From NCBI GenBank assembly GCA_022579005.1, contig MU401581.1:46976-110975 (forward strand): a DNA stretch of 64,000 nt, read 5' to 3'. Shown here one piece after another: positions 37,621-48,282 of this stretch (within the stretch, counting starts at the first letter, position 1; every line of letters starts with the position of its first letter). Source of the DNA: Poronia punctata (taxonomy: Eukaryota; Ascomycota; Sordariomycetes; Xylariales; Xylariaceae). A model generated the notes under the pieces. It was not told the DNA's origin, searched no databases, and worked only from the letters and a program-made list of their open reading frames with translations. The translations under genes and the position numbers were made by a program.

Positions 37621-38384
37621 ATGGGCAGTCTGGCCCCCGGAGCTGATCTGCCCTACTGGCAGGTCAACGTGCCAGAAAACCTGCGCACAGAAGAATGTCC
37701 CGAGTTCCTGCGCGACGTGAATGCCAAGGACAAGGGCATCCTCAGCACCCCAGACGCCGAGTACCGACTGAACACTTGGCCGGAGGTGCAGAAGCTAGTT
37801 TGGGACAACCGTCTCGACCTCTTCCAGCGTAAGCCCTCGGAGCTCCGCCGCTATCTCGAGTACATGGCCCATCTCAGGCGGGAATACGGCGCCGTCATAG
37901 ACTTTGTCCTAACGCAGAGGCTACACTGGAACATGCCGCTGAAGCCCCGTGGCCGGCCCTTTGAGTACGACGAGGACGTCAAGGTCCTCTGGAATGACTG
38001 GCCGTATGGCCTTGACCCCAAGATTGTGCACCTTGTGGTCTGGACCAAGTTCGACCTGGAGGAGGACCCCGATACGGGAGACCTTACGGACCGGGCCCGG
38101 GCTGAGATCGATGCGTATGTTTTAAAGACCTTTGGTTCCAAAGTCCCGAGCGATCGTGTAAGAATCTTTGTCCCCTTTCCCATTCCCTTTTGGTCCCGGG
38201 ATCAAAGATTGTAGGCCGCTATATACTCACTGTCAGGGATATTTAGTACGTCTGGTTCAAGAACTGGCGGTCTTTGAAGTCGGTTAAGGCTCTCGAGCAT
38301 TTTCACGTCATGTTGCACGATCCAAATCCAGCATTCATCGACGAAATTACTAATGGCGACATACCGCTTTGCCGAAAAGTCTGA
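37621..38384 (+). CDS. DUF3605 family protein
   Basis: Two exons, 37621-38157 and 38247-38384, giving 224 aa. The intron is gtaaga...atttag, with a frame-preserving join at DR/YVWFKNW. The domain shows LQKPSELRRYL-like FQRKPSELRRYLEYM, FVLTQRLHW, LWNDWPYGLDPKIVHLVVWTKFDLEED and, after the intron, YVWFKNWRSLKSVKALEHFHVMLHDP, which are the conserved blocks of DUF3605. These fungal proteins have no assigned activity. The conserved Trp/His pattern suggests an enzyme fold, but I cannot name one. No signal peptide or membrane span, so probably soluble. It converges on the carbonic anhydrase gene with only 257 bases between stops. Confidence 0.85.
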
Positions 38385-38641
38385 TATCAACTTATCTAAT
38401 ATCTGCATCCCATACCTTCTTCTTGTTTTGGAAACTTTAGCCAGCATACAACGAGCAATATGGAGTTGGATTGATCATGGACGCATTCATCCATAGACGA
38501 GGACCAGCGACATCTGATAAACCACATATGACATATAAACAAGATTACTATTATCATTGCCTTCATAAACCATCACATCATACCGACCTCTTCCGATTTA
38601 CCGCTGTATTAGCTACCCCGAGCTCTACCGCCACCCCATCT

Positions 38642-39454
38642 CTAAACCACCTGCCTCACCTTGCCTGTTTCGACCTCATACACCCAGCCACTGATGATCA
38701 CATCATCGGGGACCGTGTTAGTCTTCTCGAGAATAGCGACATCGTCCTTAACAGCAGCCTCTAGTTCGGGAAAGGGCAAGAAATCAAGTCCTTTGATCTC
38801 TGCCGCAGCTGCGTCGCCGAGATTCTTCTGCACGATGCCATGCGCGTCCTCGTTGGCGAATGTCAACATGCCACATCCCGTATGCTTGACCAGTAAGACT
38901 GGGAAAATTGGTAAGAGTTGGCTTTTTTTCCTTTTTCTGTGTGTCTTTGTGGGTTATTACTACTGACTCTCGCGTGTGCCCAGTAGTTGCTGGGATATAA
39001 TGATAGACCGAAGTGCGTCCTTGGCGCTGGCTCCCGCGTTCCGGATAACGTGGGCGTCACCTAGCGAGATGCCAAAGGCTGCTGCCGGATCGATACGGGC
39101 GTCCATGCACGTCACTTGGATTCAATGTGAGTTAGTACGTAGGTATCCTTTTCCCCTTTTCTTTTATTTGGGCCCGTCCTTCCCGCTTTTACTTCCGGTA
39201 TCTCAGCGCATCACTTCTCCCTCTTTCCCAGCAATTTATCCCGACGTACAGATAGGGGGATAAAAGACGAGAGAAGAGACCGTTGTTCATGGTAAACAAA
39301 GTTCCACGGACCAGGAGAGACGAGTAGAGTAGTTGAGCATCAACTTACCAACAAGGTATTTCTTCGCTGGCGGTAGGGCGAGATGGCCCTTATCGAATGA
39401 GCCGGCATACTCGGCATTCTTCTCAACAAGGTTCTTTTGGATCCCAGAAGCCAT
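38642..39454 (-). CDS. Beta-class carbonic anhydrase (short form)
   Basis: Three exons on the minus strand: 39454-39349, 39114-38968, 38898-38642, giving 169 aa. It interconverts CO2 and bicarbonate. The zinc ligands are Cys38 (TCMDAR, with the Asp40/Arg42 dyad), His90 and Cys93 (HTGC). The surrounding blocks [27 protein letters not shown] and [10 protein letters not shown] are typical of the compact clade that resembles archaeal Cab and mycobacterial enzymes. It lacks the N-terminal extension of yeast Nce103-type enzymes and has no clear mitochondrial presequence, so it is probably cytosolic. The second donor is GTCAGT, less common than GTAAGT, but the join restores ILLVKH. The first intron (234 nt) is long for this locus. 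Confidence 0.93.
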
Positions 39455-40720
39455 TTTTGCTGTCTTCCCTTATGATGCCTGTAAATTATATTCACTACCA
39501 GAAGGGATTGTGTGTGTAACAAGTGGTTCCCCAGGGAGAATTGGGGGATCCCGGCTTCCTTTATTTATATGAACCCATGCCCCTACCCTTCGAGCTGACA
39601 TGACGCAAGGTCGTGATGGAAGTAAGTCTCGACCAAAATGCTTGGTGAGAAAAGTGAGGGGTTCATTCACCCTCATTGGGGAAGCTCCCAGCACGCCATC
39701 CATGCCGCGTTTTTTGCGATACGACCCTTACCTTACCCTACCTTAGCTTTTTTAACCCCAAACCGACTCGGTCTGTATATGTCTCTTGTCTTACGAGTCA
39801 TGCCATGTTCTCAACTTATAGTAAGTAACCTAGGTGCATATTAAGAAGTAGTACCTAACAGCTTGCTTACTTACTTACTTGGGATTACCTAAATCTAGAG
39901 GGAAATGGCACAAGACTCTTATAGCCCCCCCAAAGCCGTATTATCGGCTTTTTCTTCTCAATCTCAACCCTTCCCGGTGATCCACTCCACAGGTACCCGA
40001 GCATCGGAGATGGGGAAGGTCGAGGTTCCCTGAGCAGTGAGTGCCAATTTAGGTTAGGTTAACACCTTGCTTATACCTACCTGAGCTAATGCGGCCGTGA
40101 ATGGGAAGAGGGGTAGTAGGTACTTACCTTAACCTAGTTACTTTGTCTTCAAGATGGAGAATACCTACGATTCCCTGGGCCGGTATATGATTGTTGAGAT
40201 ATGAAAGGCACCTGATGGGCCGGGCTTATAAATCTTAGGTAGAAGAACGCCGGCTGTTACTATGAAAGTAGGTAAGGTTTATATCGGGAGCTTTCTTGTG
40301 GCAATCGTAGAACGGAGGCTTAGTGGTTGGTATTGGGTTCAAAGGTCCTAGGTTAGGTAAAATGAAGGTGTAACATTGCAAGAACGTAGACGAATATAAA
40401 TAAGATTTATTTTATATGACGAGTTGACTAGAAATGTACACGGTAGACTAAAAGTTATGTATATTGCAACCCAGGTACGTACACGATACTAGGCATAACA
40501 TTCAATAAATATTTATACGTATACAGAGACATAGAAGATAAATTTACACTGTTCTCTGTACAGATATGCGGCATGCCTGGACCAAGGGCAATATTACACA
40601 TGCGTACCTAGCTACGAGAACCAGGTTACCCCTTTGTTTCGGAACCGCATAAATCCGCGACTCAATTTTGGACCCATTCCCGTCGCGGGATGCGGTCCGT
40701 TCTTCTCTAAATATACAAGT
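39455..40720. other. Intergenic: carbonic anhydrase promoter
   Basis: About 1.3 kb upstream of the carbonic anhydrase and downstream of the 3-beta-HSD gene. TACCTA/TAGGTA words are frequent at about 39820-40150. No gene recognised. Confidence 0.4.
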
Positions 40721-42252
40721 CTATGCACGAGCCGAAGCTTGTTCATTATTCCAGTCCAGAACCTGCTGACACATGCCCTGGAGGGTCGTGGTAACGTGCT
40801 TTAAGCCGAGACCTCCTTTCTCGACGCTCTCTTGCGCGGCCTTGTCCGTGGCCACGAGATGCAGGGAAGCATGGAAGACGCCGGGTTGCAGAATGGCCAA
40901 CATACCCTTGGGCGCCGGCACGATCCACTTCAACACGGGCATTCTGCTCGCAATGGCGAAGAGCTCGACAACATGGGCCAAGATGAGCATGGGCGCGGGC
41001 GGGAGGTAGGTGATCTTGGTCGGTGTCTCGGCCGTCAACTCGCATAGCCGGTACACGTCGTCGTATCTGGGTGGCGCGCCCTCGTCCGTGACGACGAATG
41101 GCCTGCCGGCGCACTTGGGCATCTGTTTCCGGAGAAGGGCCGCTTCGAAAGCCAGGTGTCCGAGAGAGACGTGGCCGCTGTGGACAAAGTTCTGGACAAT
41201 GTTGGGCATCCAGCTTTGGCTACCTTTGTTGCGCAGTATCAGGCCTGTAGACGAGGTCAGTGGTCAGGTTATCTTGGATTGCTTGAAATGAATTTCCATG
41301 TCTCTGACATATGGCCAACGGCGACGAGAAGGCCCCGTAGTTGAATTTGAGCCGAAAAAAAAGAAGGGGAATTCTTACCGACAACTTGATCGCCATTGCT
41401 GCTCCCGTAAATGGCATTGGCTGGCCGGATAGTGCCGGTACGGAAGTGGTCGCTATTCGCCTCACAAACCATTCTTTCCGCAATGGCTTTGGTAATGGGA
41501 TAGTTTCCGAAGTATTCCGAGCGTGAACGGAGCGGCTTATCAAAATCGGACTCGTCAATCAACTGGAAGTAATTCTTAGGCCAGCGGCGGAAGGGGTTGC
41601 CCCAGTAACCAGCCGGGCGATGAGCGACAGAGGCAGAGGAGGTAGCAATGAAGATGGTGGCGCCAGCATTCCTGGCAGCATCCATGACATTCTGCGTCCC
41701 GTCGATGTTGACACTCTTGATGCGGCCATAAGTTCCCAAGGTGCGCTCGCCGGGACTGATGAAAGCGGCAGTATGAAATACGGTAAGCGGAAGCTCGGCT
41801 ACGCTTGGGGGCCACGGCTTGTCAAAAGCAGCTTGGGTGCCGCTTGGGGATGTGATGTCGGCCTGGGCAAAGTCCACCCTGGCGGCTGCGCCGGATTTCA
41901 TATCGGCTCTCTCCACAGGCCTGAAGTCGACGATCCGGATACTCTCGGGTGCCTCGCCACGAGCTAGGAGATGCAGGATAATCTGTCCTCCGACACCGCC
42001 AGAGCCGCCGGTGACGATATATCGCCTATTAGCCTTGGGTGGCAGGTGCTTCACCCAGTCAATTGGATGATTCTTGAGGCGCTTATAGGTATCTACAATC
42101 TCATGATCGGCCCAACGGTAAGGTGATGCAGCCACTGCGCCTGGCGGCGTCTGGCCCATCACCTTGTTTAGCCTCCATAAATATGAGAATGCAATGAAGA
42201 GCAGAACGGCAGCGACATTTTTCGCAGTCGGCGATCCTAAGAGGCTATCCAT
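40721..42252 (-). CDS. 3-beta-hydroxysteroid dehydrogenase/isomerase-family protein, membrane-anchored
   Basis: Two exons on the minus strand, 42252-41379 and 41244-40721, giving 465 aa. An N-terminal hydrophobic stretch (AAVLLFIAFSYLWRL) should anchor it in the ER. The extended-SDR cofactor loop is VTGGSGGVGGQI at about residues 79-90. SSASVAH provides the Ser and YPITK the Tyr/Lys active-site pair, with RPANAIYGSSNGDQVVG after it. The family includes Erg26-type sterol C4 decarboxylases and many secondary-metabolite enzymes. The divergent C-terminus (hydrophobic PPAPMLILAHVVELF) and lack of an adjacent cluster leave the substrate open; it is not clearly Erg26. The start is the first ATG; no upstream ATG is in frame. 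Confidence 0.85.
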
Positions 42253-43421
42253 CTTTATTAGTTGGGGTCCGATGGTGAGGTGAAACAAACATTCATAAAA
42301 AATAGAATGTTGTTTATCAGGATTTAGAGGCGATAGGTGGATCTGCCCACGGAAGCTAGGATGGCCGGTAAAATCGCAGAACTAGTACCTACATAGTCTA
42401 CGAGTAGCAGCTTACCTACTACCTTCGTAGTCATACCTTTCATTATTCTAGCGCTACATTATTTTCACATGCTACCATTCAAAGTTTATAGGCATCAGAT
42501 CCATCCGACAAGAGGTTAAAGGAAATGCAACATTATAAGCACAAGGGTCAGTTGTACTCGTACAAGTAAGTAAGGTATGTATTTATTAGATTGAGTGCCA
42601 ACTGTTTTCAATCTCTGTCCCTTCCTTTTCACCTCAAACTGGATTTCCTGTGTTTGACACCATTTGCAAATCAATGATACCAAAGAAAAAGGAAAACCGG
42701 AATATACAGGCGGAGAGCATATTTGGATTTGCTTCGTTGCAAACTGGTAGAATAATTTAGGTACTTGCTTCCAATCTTGGTCAAACTGATAAAATCGAGG
42801 TAGGTATATAAAGTGGCTTATGTGCTGCCACTTTTGGTACTGATTAGTGGGAAGCTGCGCCACAGATACTTGTTGATACCTCTTGGGATGGCCTTCCTTG
42901 GTACAGATAGGTTGACCGTTGACCGTTGACACCTTCCACCAAGGTTGCAAACGCGCTTTTGTTTTTGTACTACATATATCTGCTTAACTTGGTTTCTTTT
43001 AGTCTTTCTAGCTATCATTTTCACCTTCAACTTATTAATCGGTATTTCCTCCCTACCTTTTGTACAGAAAGAAAGTGGCTGGCCAGTCCTATCATCCTAT
43101 GCATCCAAATTCTATAACCTCCTACGTGTAGATCATAACGCTAACGTTTTCTAGTTCTAAAGCCGCATGGCCAAGTTAAAATAACGACGCGGTTCTGGCA
43201 AGGGGTTTGGCCTGCGTGAGAAAATCGACTTCATCTGAACTCATTAGATATATGGCCCCTATGCATGAAATCCTTTTTTTAACGGCCTTATAAAGACTTT
43301 ATGGGATAACCTCTGAAGTTCTCCGGAATAGATATCCTGGGTTCTTGGTGCATCCACGTATGTAGCCGTCAGGCTACTATTACAACAGTTGTCAGCCAAT
43401 TCCAGGTTGAGACGGGCAGCC
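42253..43421. other. Divergent promoter interval 3-beta-HSD / EED
   Basis: About 1.2 kb between divergently transcribed genes. It holds a tandem heptamer GTTGACC (2.9 copies) at 42911-42930 and TACGAGTA/TACTCGTA octamers at 42399 and 42555. ORFs here (for example 42516-42950 on the minus strand) show no family resemblance and I do not call them. Confidence 0.4.
42911..42930. repeat. Tandem heptamer repeat upstream of EED
   Basis: GTTGACC repeated almost three times, 0.5 kb upstream of the EED start. Possibly a clustered transcription-factor site, but no factor is assigned. Confidence 0.6.
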
Positions 43422-45580
43422 ATGCCATCCACTCTTAAGAACGATGAGTGGGATTTGCCCCGGTTAAGGGCTTCGATTGGCTTTGAGGTACAAGTCTCAC
43501 GGTGTGTCATACCCCCTTATGGATAAGATAGACTGACACTTCATGTCCTTTAGGATGACTTCCAGTACCTATCTGCAGATGATCAAGACACAGGCAGGTT
43601 GCCTGAAGATTTATGGCTCTCGATAACAGTGTTATTAACAGACTTTGACAGAGTTCTTTGACGTCAAATTCTATCCATATGGGGATAGTACACACGACCC
43701 CGTCTTTGCTGCAGTCAGCAAGAAACATGTCTGTCTTGCGCACAAGGGAATTGAGATATTTATTACGCAGCTGACAGATCTATTCAGGTTGTTGTGTATC
43801 GACTTTCAAACAAAGCTAACCCCCCATATGAGCTTGTGAGGCTTATTAGGGATGATGATGTACGTCATCCCGCGCGCACACGATGCAGCGGGGGTCACCG
43901 CTGCATCTGCTTTCCCATCCACTAACAGCTCACAGAAAGATGCTTTGAATTGCAGCTGCACGTGGTCGATGGATCCAGAGACTGAAGCGCCTTGGTTGTG
44001 CATTGCTGGTAGGGACTCCAAGATCAAGGTTTATAATGTGATAGAGGGTACTTTGGTCAAGGTATGTTGCTGTCCCTTTTTGTACCAAGAGCAGTGATTG
44101 GGCTTATGATGAACTAAAAAGTATTTATTCAGGTCCTAGTTGGCCACGGTGGTGTGAGTTAACAAGTGACTTCGAACTGGTCCTTGGAGAAATATTTCTT
44201 ACTCCTTATTAGGAAATTAACGACCTCGCCACCTGCCCGACTGACTTTTCTCTGATCGCATCTGCGTCAGACGACACTACCGTCCGCATATGGAGTCTAG
44301 ATTCAGCATGGGCTAAGCAGCCATGTGTATGTCTCCTTGCGGGAGAGGGACACTCGGCACATCTCCTAACAGTGGTACGATTTCATTCCCCTATGTCCAA
44401 GGCCCCTATGCCTTGCTAGCAAAATGGTCATGGCTGACGGGCATTAGGCCTTCCATAACACGGGCCGATATATTCTGTCAGCAGGCCATGATAATGTCGT
44501 TTGTCTGGTACGTGCGAGATACATGGCCATCTTTAGTTCATTACTCACAAGGTGTAGTGGACTCTGCCAGATTTACCCCCCAAGGAGAGCGGAAGGAATC
44601 CGCCTGAACCTGTCGTTGTTCACTATCCACATTTTTTTACTTCCGAGGTACACAGCGGTATAGTTGACTGGTAATTAATGTCCTTTCATCAAGCTACAGA
44701 GCTTTGGCTCCAAACTTCAATGGTTGTGGCGGCGACTAATTTCTGGAGTAGCGTGGCTTTCTTTGGCGATCTTATCCTGTCTCGCGCTTGTCACGAAGAT
44801 ATTATCGTGCTTTGGCGCATAGAAGGCTTTTCGTCCCGAGACCCGCCTCCTACGCCAGCCGAAGCTCCGACGACGAGCGATCCGGAAAGGCTTACTCGTT
44901 CTGCCTTTGCGCCCGGCACTCCTTCATCATGCCCGCCACAATACACGAGGCTACTTCAGTTTCATACGCCCAACTGTGGCCATCAATTTTACCTCCGGTT
45001 CAAGCTCTTCCATGACAAGGACAAGCATCCCGTCCTCGCCTTTGGGAATGCTCATTCAACTATATACTTTTGGGATCTTGCTCGGCTGCTGGGCTATCAC
45101 AAGTTTATGACCGAGTTGAGAGACCCGAGTCGGGATAGGTCCCAGCCCGTTCATCGTCCGGGATGGCTGGTGCCACCTCAGAACAAACAAAAGGGAGACC
45201 CTGTCCACAAACTTAGAGACGCTACTATCAGTGACCGGGACTCGGTCGTCTCGGGTCGGACTGGCAGTGTCGATGCCGAAACACATGTTGACATCAACGC
45301 CGATTATGAACAAGAGACGCTTGAATCATGGGATAGCAAATATGATCTGACGCGCGTCGAGGACCTTGTAGACGCCCATGCCCAGACAAACATCACAGTT
45401 AAGGACTTTGTTGGCCGTCAAGTGGCTTGGAGCGCAAAAGGTGACTGGTGCGTTGTCGTTGGGAGCAAGAACCTCGCCATCGTCCTACAGCGCTGGGCTA
45501 AGAAGGACGCGTTGGAGAACCAGAATCAGGGAAAGAAAGCTTTGCAGCAAGCCACCGCAAATCATCGGGGAACCGAGTAA
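43422..45580 (+). CDS. eed: Polycomb repressive complex 2 subunit EED (ESC/FIE-type WD40 protein)
   Basis: Ten exons: 43422-43487, 43554-43593, 43652-43728, 43788-43859, 43936-44061, 44133-44153, 44213-44374, 44448-44507, 44558-44670, 44752-45580, giving 521 aa. The WD40 propeller contains EFFDVKFYPYG, DPVFAAVSKKHVVVYRL, ALNCSCTWSMDPETEAPWLCIAG, VLVGHGGEINDLA, LIASASDDTTVRIWSL, GRYILSAGHDNVVCLW, SEVHSGIVDC/VAFFGDLILSRACHEDIIVLWRIEGF and AFGNAHSTIYFWDLARL. EED binds H3K27me3 and stimulates EZH2/KMT6 methyltransferase. Intron 2 is modelled as GC-AG (CAG|GCAGGT donor) because no GT donor keeps frame. Exon 6 is only 21 nt. Residues about 390-460, between the last blades, form a polar insert. The ATG at 43422 is the first in frame; the frame is open further upstream without ATG. 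Confidence 0.9.
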
Positions 45581-46969
45581 AGTAGTACAAGAAGTGTGCT
45601 CAGCCCACTTGCTCCATGTTCTCACTTTACCTTTCGTGGATGTTTCCAATGCATCCAGTCACACAGCAGCCAGTCACAGACCTCGGGATTCGAACTATAG
45701 GGACAGCTCGGTAAATCCATCTGTCTTATGGGCATGCTCGTAAGCTTACCACTCATCCCATAGAGTAAATAAGATAATCTTTGCAGAGAATCAATGATAA
45801 ATATCCGGCTTCTTTTATCGAAATGAGCATAGATGACCAGAAAGTAGCCTTGAATCGGCCACAATCGCTTTTTCACGATATTCTTTTAAACAAGACAGAA
45901 TCATATGGCAAGCCACCAAATAAATAAAACTTGAACGATTATGTAAGGTAACCGGTGAGATTTCTCAATGACTGCAGCCAACCGCATAACTTAATTGGTC
46001 AACAAACGCTTACAGTATAAAAATCCCAAGAACTGACGATAGATAAGGTAGTCATAAACTCGTAAAACTGCCACGGGACTTGAAAAGCGTCGTTGCCAGG
46101 ATAGTGGCTGCACGAAATTTACCAGACGCAGCAATTCCATCATTCGTGACCTTATAGAATGGACTCACGACAAAGGGACCAAAAGGGTTGGTTGGTTGGT
46201 AGGTACCTACATATCTTGACACTATGTCAGCCGCCATCGGACAGAATCCACCATTTCATTTTCCGATGTTGAGTTGGTGGCGCCTTCTCTGGTCATATTC
46301 TGTTTATCCTTGTTTTTCGTGATTTGATTCTTGGTGCGGGATGAAAGAAGTAGTAGGTCTTTTTTTTTTACATTTTTCGAAGTAGGTAACCTAGTGACCT
46401 TTTTTATACAGACACTCGCAATCGATCTCTACCGGTAGGTGCGGTAGACCTAGGGTTAGAACGACAAGATGTTGTTGATCTGCACACCAAAAGTTTAGGT
46501 ACTTTACCCAGGGTAAGCGCGGTCTTCTTTCTAATGTAAGTACCTAGTTGTTAATTTACGGGGTCAAGTGACAGTGAAAACAAAACCCCCCCCCCCCCGG
46601 ATTCTCCTGCTTATGGCGTTGGGAACGATAATAATAGTAAAAGCTGGGGTAAGATAGGTAAGTAATTTAGGTAAGTAGCCTACTTGAGTTACCACACTTA
46701 GGTTAGGTAGAGGTAGGTATGTATGTATGCACTTGTGTAGAGGGACTTGATACGAGTTCTTTCTCGGGCATGAGGCTGACGCTGACCTGACCCGACCCGA
46801 CCGCGTCCTAGTCGACCTAGGTAAGAGCTGACGTTCCGAAATGGTAGACGAGAAGCCGTGGCTGGTCATGTTACAGAGTCCTAGCTAACCTACGTACTTA
46901 TGTAGGTATGTATGGTTTTGACAAGTAAAAGAGGTTTTTATAATAACGTAAGTGGAAAGAAGACAAACC

Positions 46970-47177
46970 CCCCCCGCGGCGGGGGGGGGGGGGGTGGGGG
47001 GGGTGGTGGGTGGGTGGGGGGGGCGTGGGGGGGGTGGGGNNNNNNNNNNAATTTTTACCCGTTAGCGCAGCTATTCTTTTTTTTTTTTTTTTTTGTTTTT
47101 TTTTTTTTGTTATTTTTTTTTTTTTTTTTGGTTTTTTTTTTTTTTTAAAAAAAAAACCCCCCCCCCCCCCCCCCCCC
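46970..47177. other. Assembly gap (ten N at 47040-47049) flanked by homopolymers
   Basis: Runs of C, G, T, A and C surround ten N. The order (G-rich, gap, T-rich, A run, C run) looks like unresolved consensus rather than biology. The short ORF reading through it encodes only Gly/Trp and Phe runs and is artefactual. The true length of DNA here is unknown. Confidence 0.85.
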
Positions 47178-47254
47178 TAAGCAGGTGGAAATGTAGAGAT
47201 AGATAGGTAGGTCAGATGGACATTTTAGTTATTCTCGTCTCCTTCCATTTTTAT

Positions 47255-47263
47255 TATAAAAAG
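47255..47263 (+). promoter_or_regulatory. TATA box of the small secreted protein gene
   Basis: TATAAAAAG about 120 bases before the ATG at 47382, followed by a short C/A-rich leader with (AAAC)n just before the start codon. Position and sequence fit a strong, regulated promoter. Confidence 0.55.
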
Positions 47264-47381
47264 GGGCACATCCCGAAGCAGAATTGCAACATCTCTTTGA
47301 ACTGATTCTCATCGCAACATTCAATCAAATCCACACTTACTTACCCTACAAATAATAGAAACAAACAAACAAACAAACGAA

Positions 47382-47734
47382 ATGAAGACCTTCACCACCA
47401 CCCTCCTCCTCACCCTCCTCTTCACCACGACCTCCCTGGCCGCGAGCTTGGAAGCCCGTCACTATTGGGGGAAATGCACCCCTCCTTCGTATGCTTGCAA
47501 GGCTGATAATTCGGGTTGGCTTGTTTGTAATGTTGATGGAACATTTCTTGTAAGTCCCCTTTTTTTTCTCTTTCTCTATCACTTACCTACCTACTCAAGA
47601 CGACCTAGACAGAAAGATAATAAAGGAAGAGAAATACTGACGCTTTTTTTGCTGACACTTTTCTTCAGGATGGCGGCGTCTGTAATAAGGGGACTACGTG
47701 CAAGACTATTAATGATTTGCCTTATTGCGTTTAG
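47382..47734 (+). CDS. Small secreted cysteine-rich protein (candidate effector)
   Basis: Two exons, 47382-47549 and 47669-47734, giving 77 aa. A clear signal peptide (MKTFTTTLLLTLLFTTTSLAA) is followed by LEAR, which could be a Kex2-like processing point. The mature part has six cysteines with spacing C-x6-C-x9-C-x11-C-x5-C-x8-C, so three disulfides are likely, and it ends at a Cys-Val stop (INDLPYCV). Similar short 'SYACK...GWLVCN' proteins occur in plant-associated ascomycetes, but I know of no assigned function. Intron gtaagt...cttcag is 119 nt. It lies beside an assembly gap and 3.3 kb from the RIP-mutated block, a setting often seen for effector genes. It could equally be a structural or antimicrobial peptide. 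Confidence 0.82.
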
Positions 47735-48282
47735 ATTTGACTTGACGGGAATACTTTCTCGGATAGGATGGGATAGGAAGGGATGGGGTTGTAATTAGGA
47801 TATGGGGAAGGGAAAGGGAAAGGGGTAGGGTGTATGGATGGATGGATGGATGGATGGATGGATGGATGGAAAGGGAAGATTGAATATTTGGTTTATTACT
47901 CCGACTCTCACTCTAGTTTCTTTTCCCCCTGAAATGTTTGCTGGTAATTGGGTTTTTGTTGAGTATTTCTTATGTTATGTCTGATACATACGGTCTTTTT
48001 GAAACGAAATATACCAGGTTTACATCACATCACATTTCATACCATGAAACATAGGGCTCTATAGTCGAAGAATCTTTATTCACTCCTGTCTATTTCTTTT
48101 TGGATCTCAATAGGCTGTATTGATAGGGGCTTATATATATGTAATATGGCGGCGGGCTAGCATGTCCTCACTAAACTACCCTAGATAGGACCGATACAAG
48201 AGATATAGGAGGAAGAACGAAAGAAACAGACGACGAAACGTGCCGTTCCATTCATCTTATTCTATCCAGGTATCATACCCTC
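47735..48282. other. Intergenic between convergent genes
   Basis: Shared 3' flank of the secreted protein and the intradiol dioxygenase genes; contains the (GGAT)n microsatellite. No gene seen. Confidence 0.4.
47834..47870. repeat. (GGAT)n microsatellite
   Basis: About nine tandem ATGG/GGAT tetramers in the 3' flank of the secreted protein gene. Confidence 0.9.

Larger units (their letters stand above)
45581..47381. other. Intergenic with assembly gap, upstream of secreted protein gene
   Basis: About 1.8 kb downstream of EED. Contains a pol III-like A/B box pair on the minus strand (45672-45770), a poly-C run near 46590, dense TAGGTA motifs (46650-46740), and the gap/homopolymer segment described separately. 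The last 200 bases are the promoter and leader of the small secreted protein gene. Confidence 0.45.

Noticed and set aside
42516..42950. 144-codon minus-strand ORF upstream of EED
   Set aside because: It begins at a non-ATG codon, shows no domain, and overlaps the expected EED promoter.
44585..44700. Apparent frame breaks in EED suggesting a pseudogene
   Set aside because: All breaks are removed by GT-AG introns (plus one GC-AG) that restore conserved WD40 sequence; the ten exons total 1566 nt, an exact multiple of three.
46912..47148. ORF of Gly/Trp and Phe runs
   Set aside because: It reads through homopolymers and ten N at an assembly gap.
47834..47870. Possible CRISPR-like or minisatellite array
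   Set aside because: It is a plain GGAT tetranucleotide microsatellite without spacers; no CRISPR array is present in the window.
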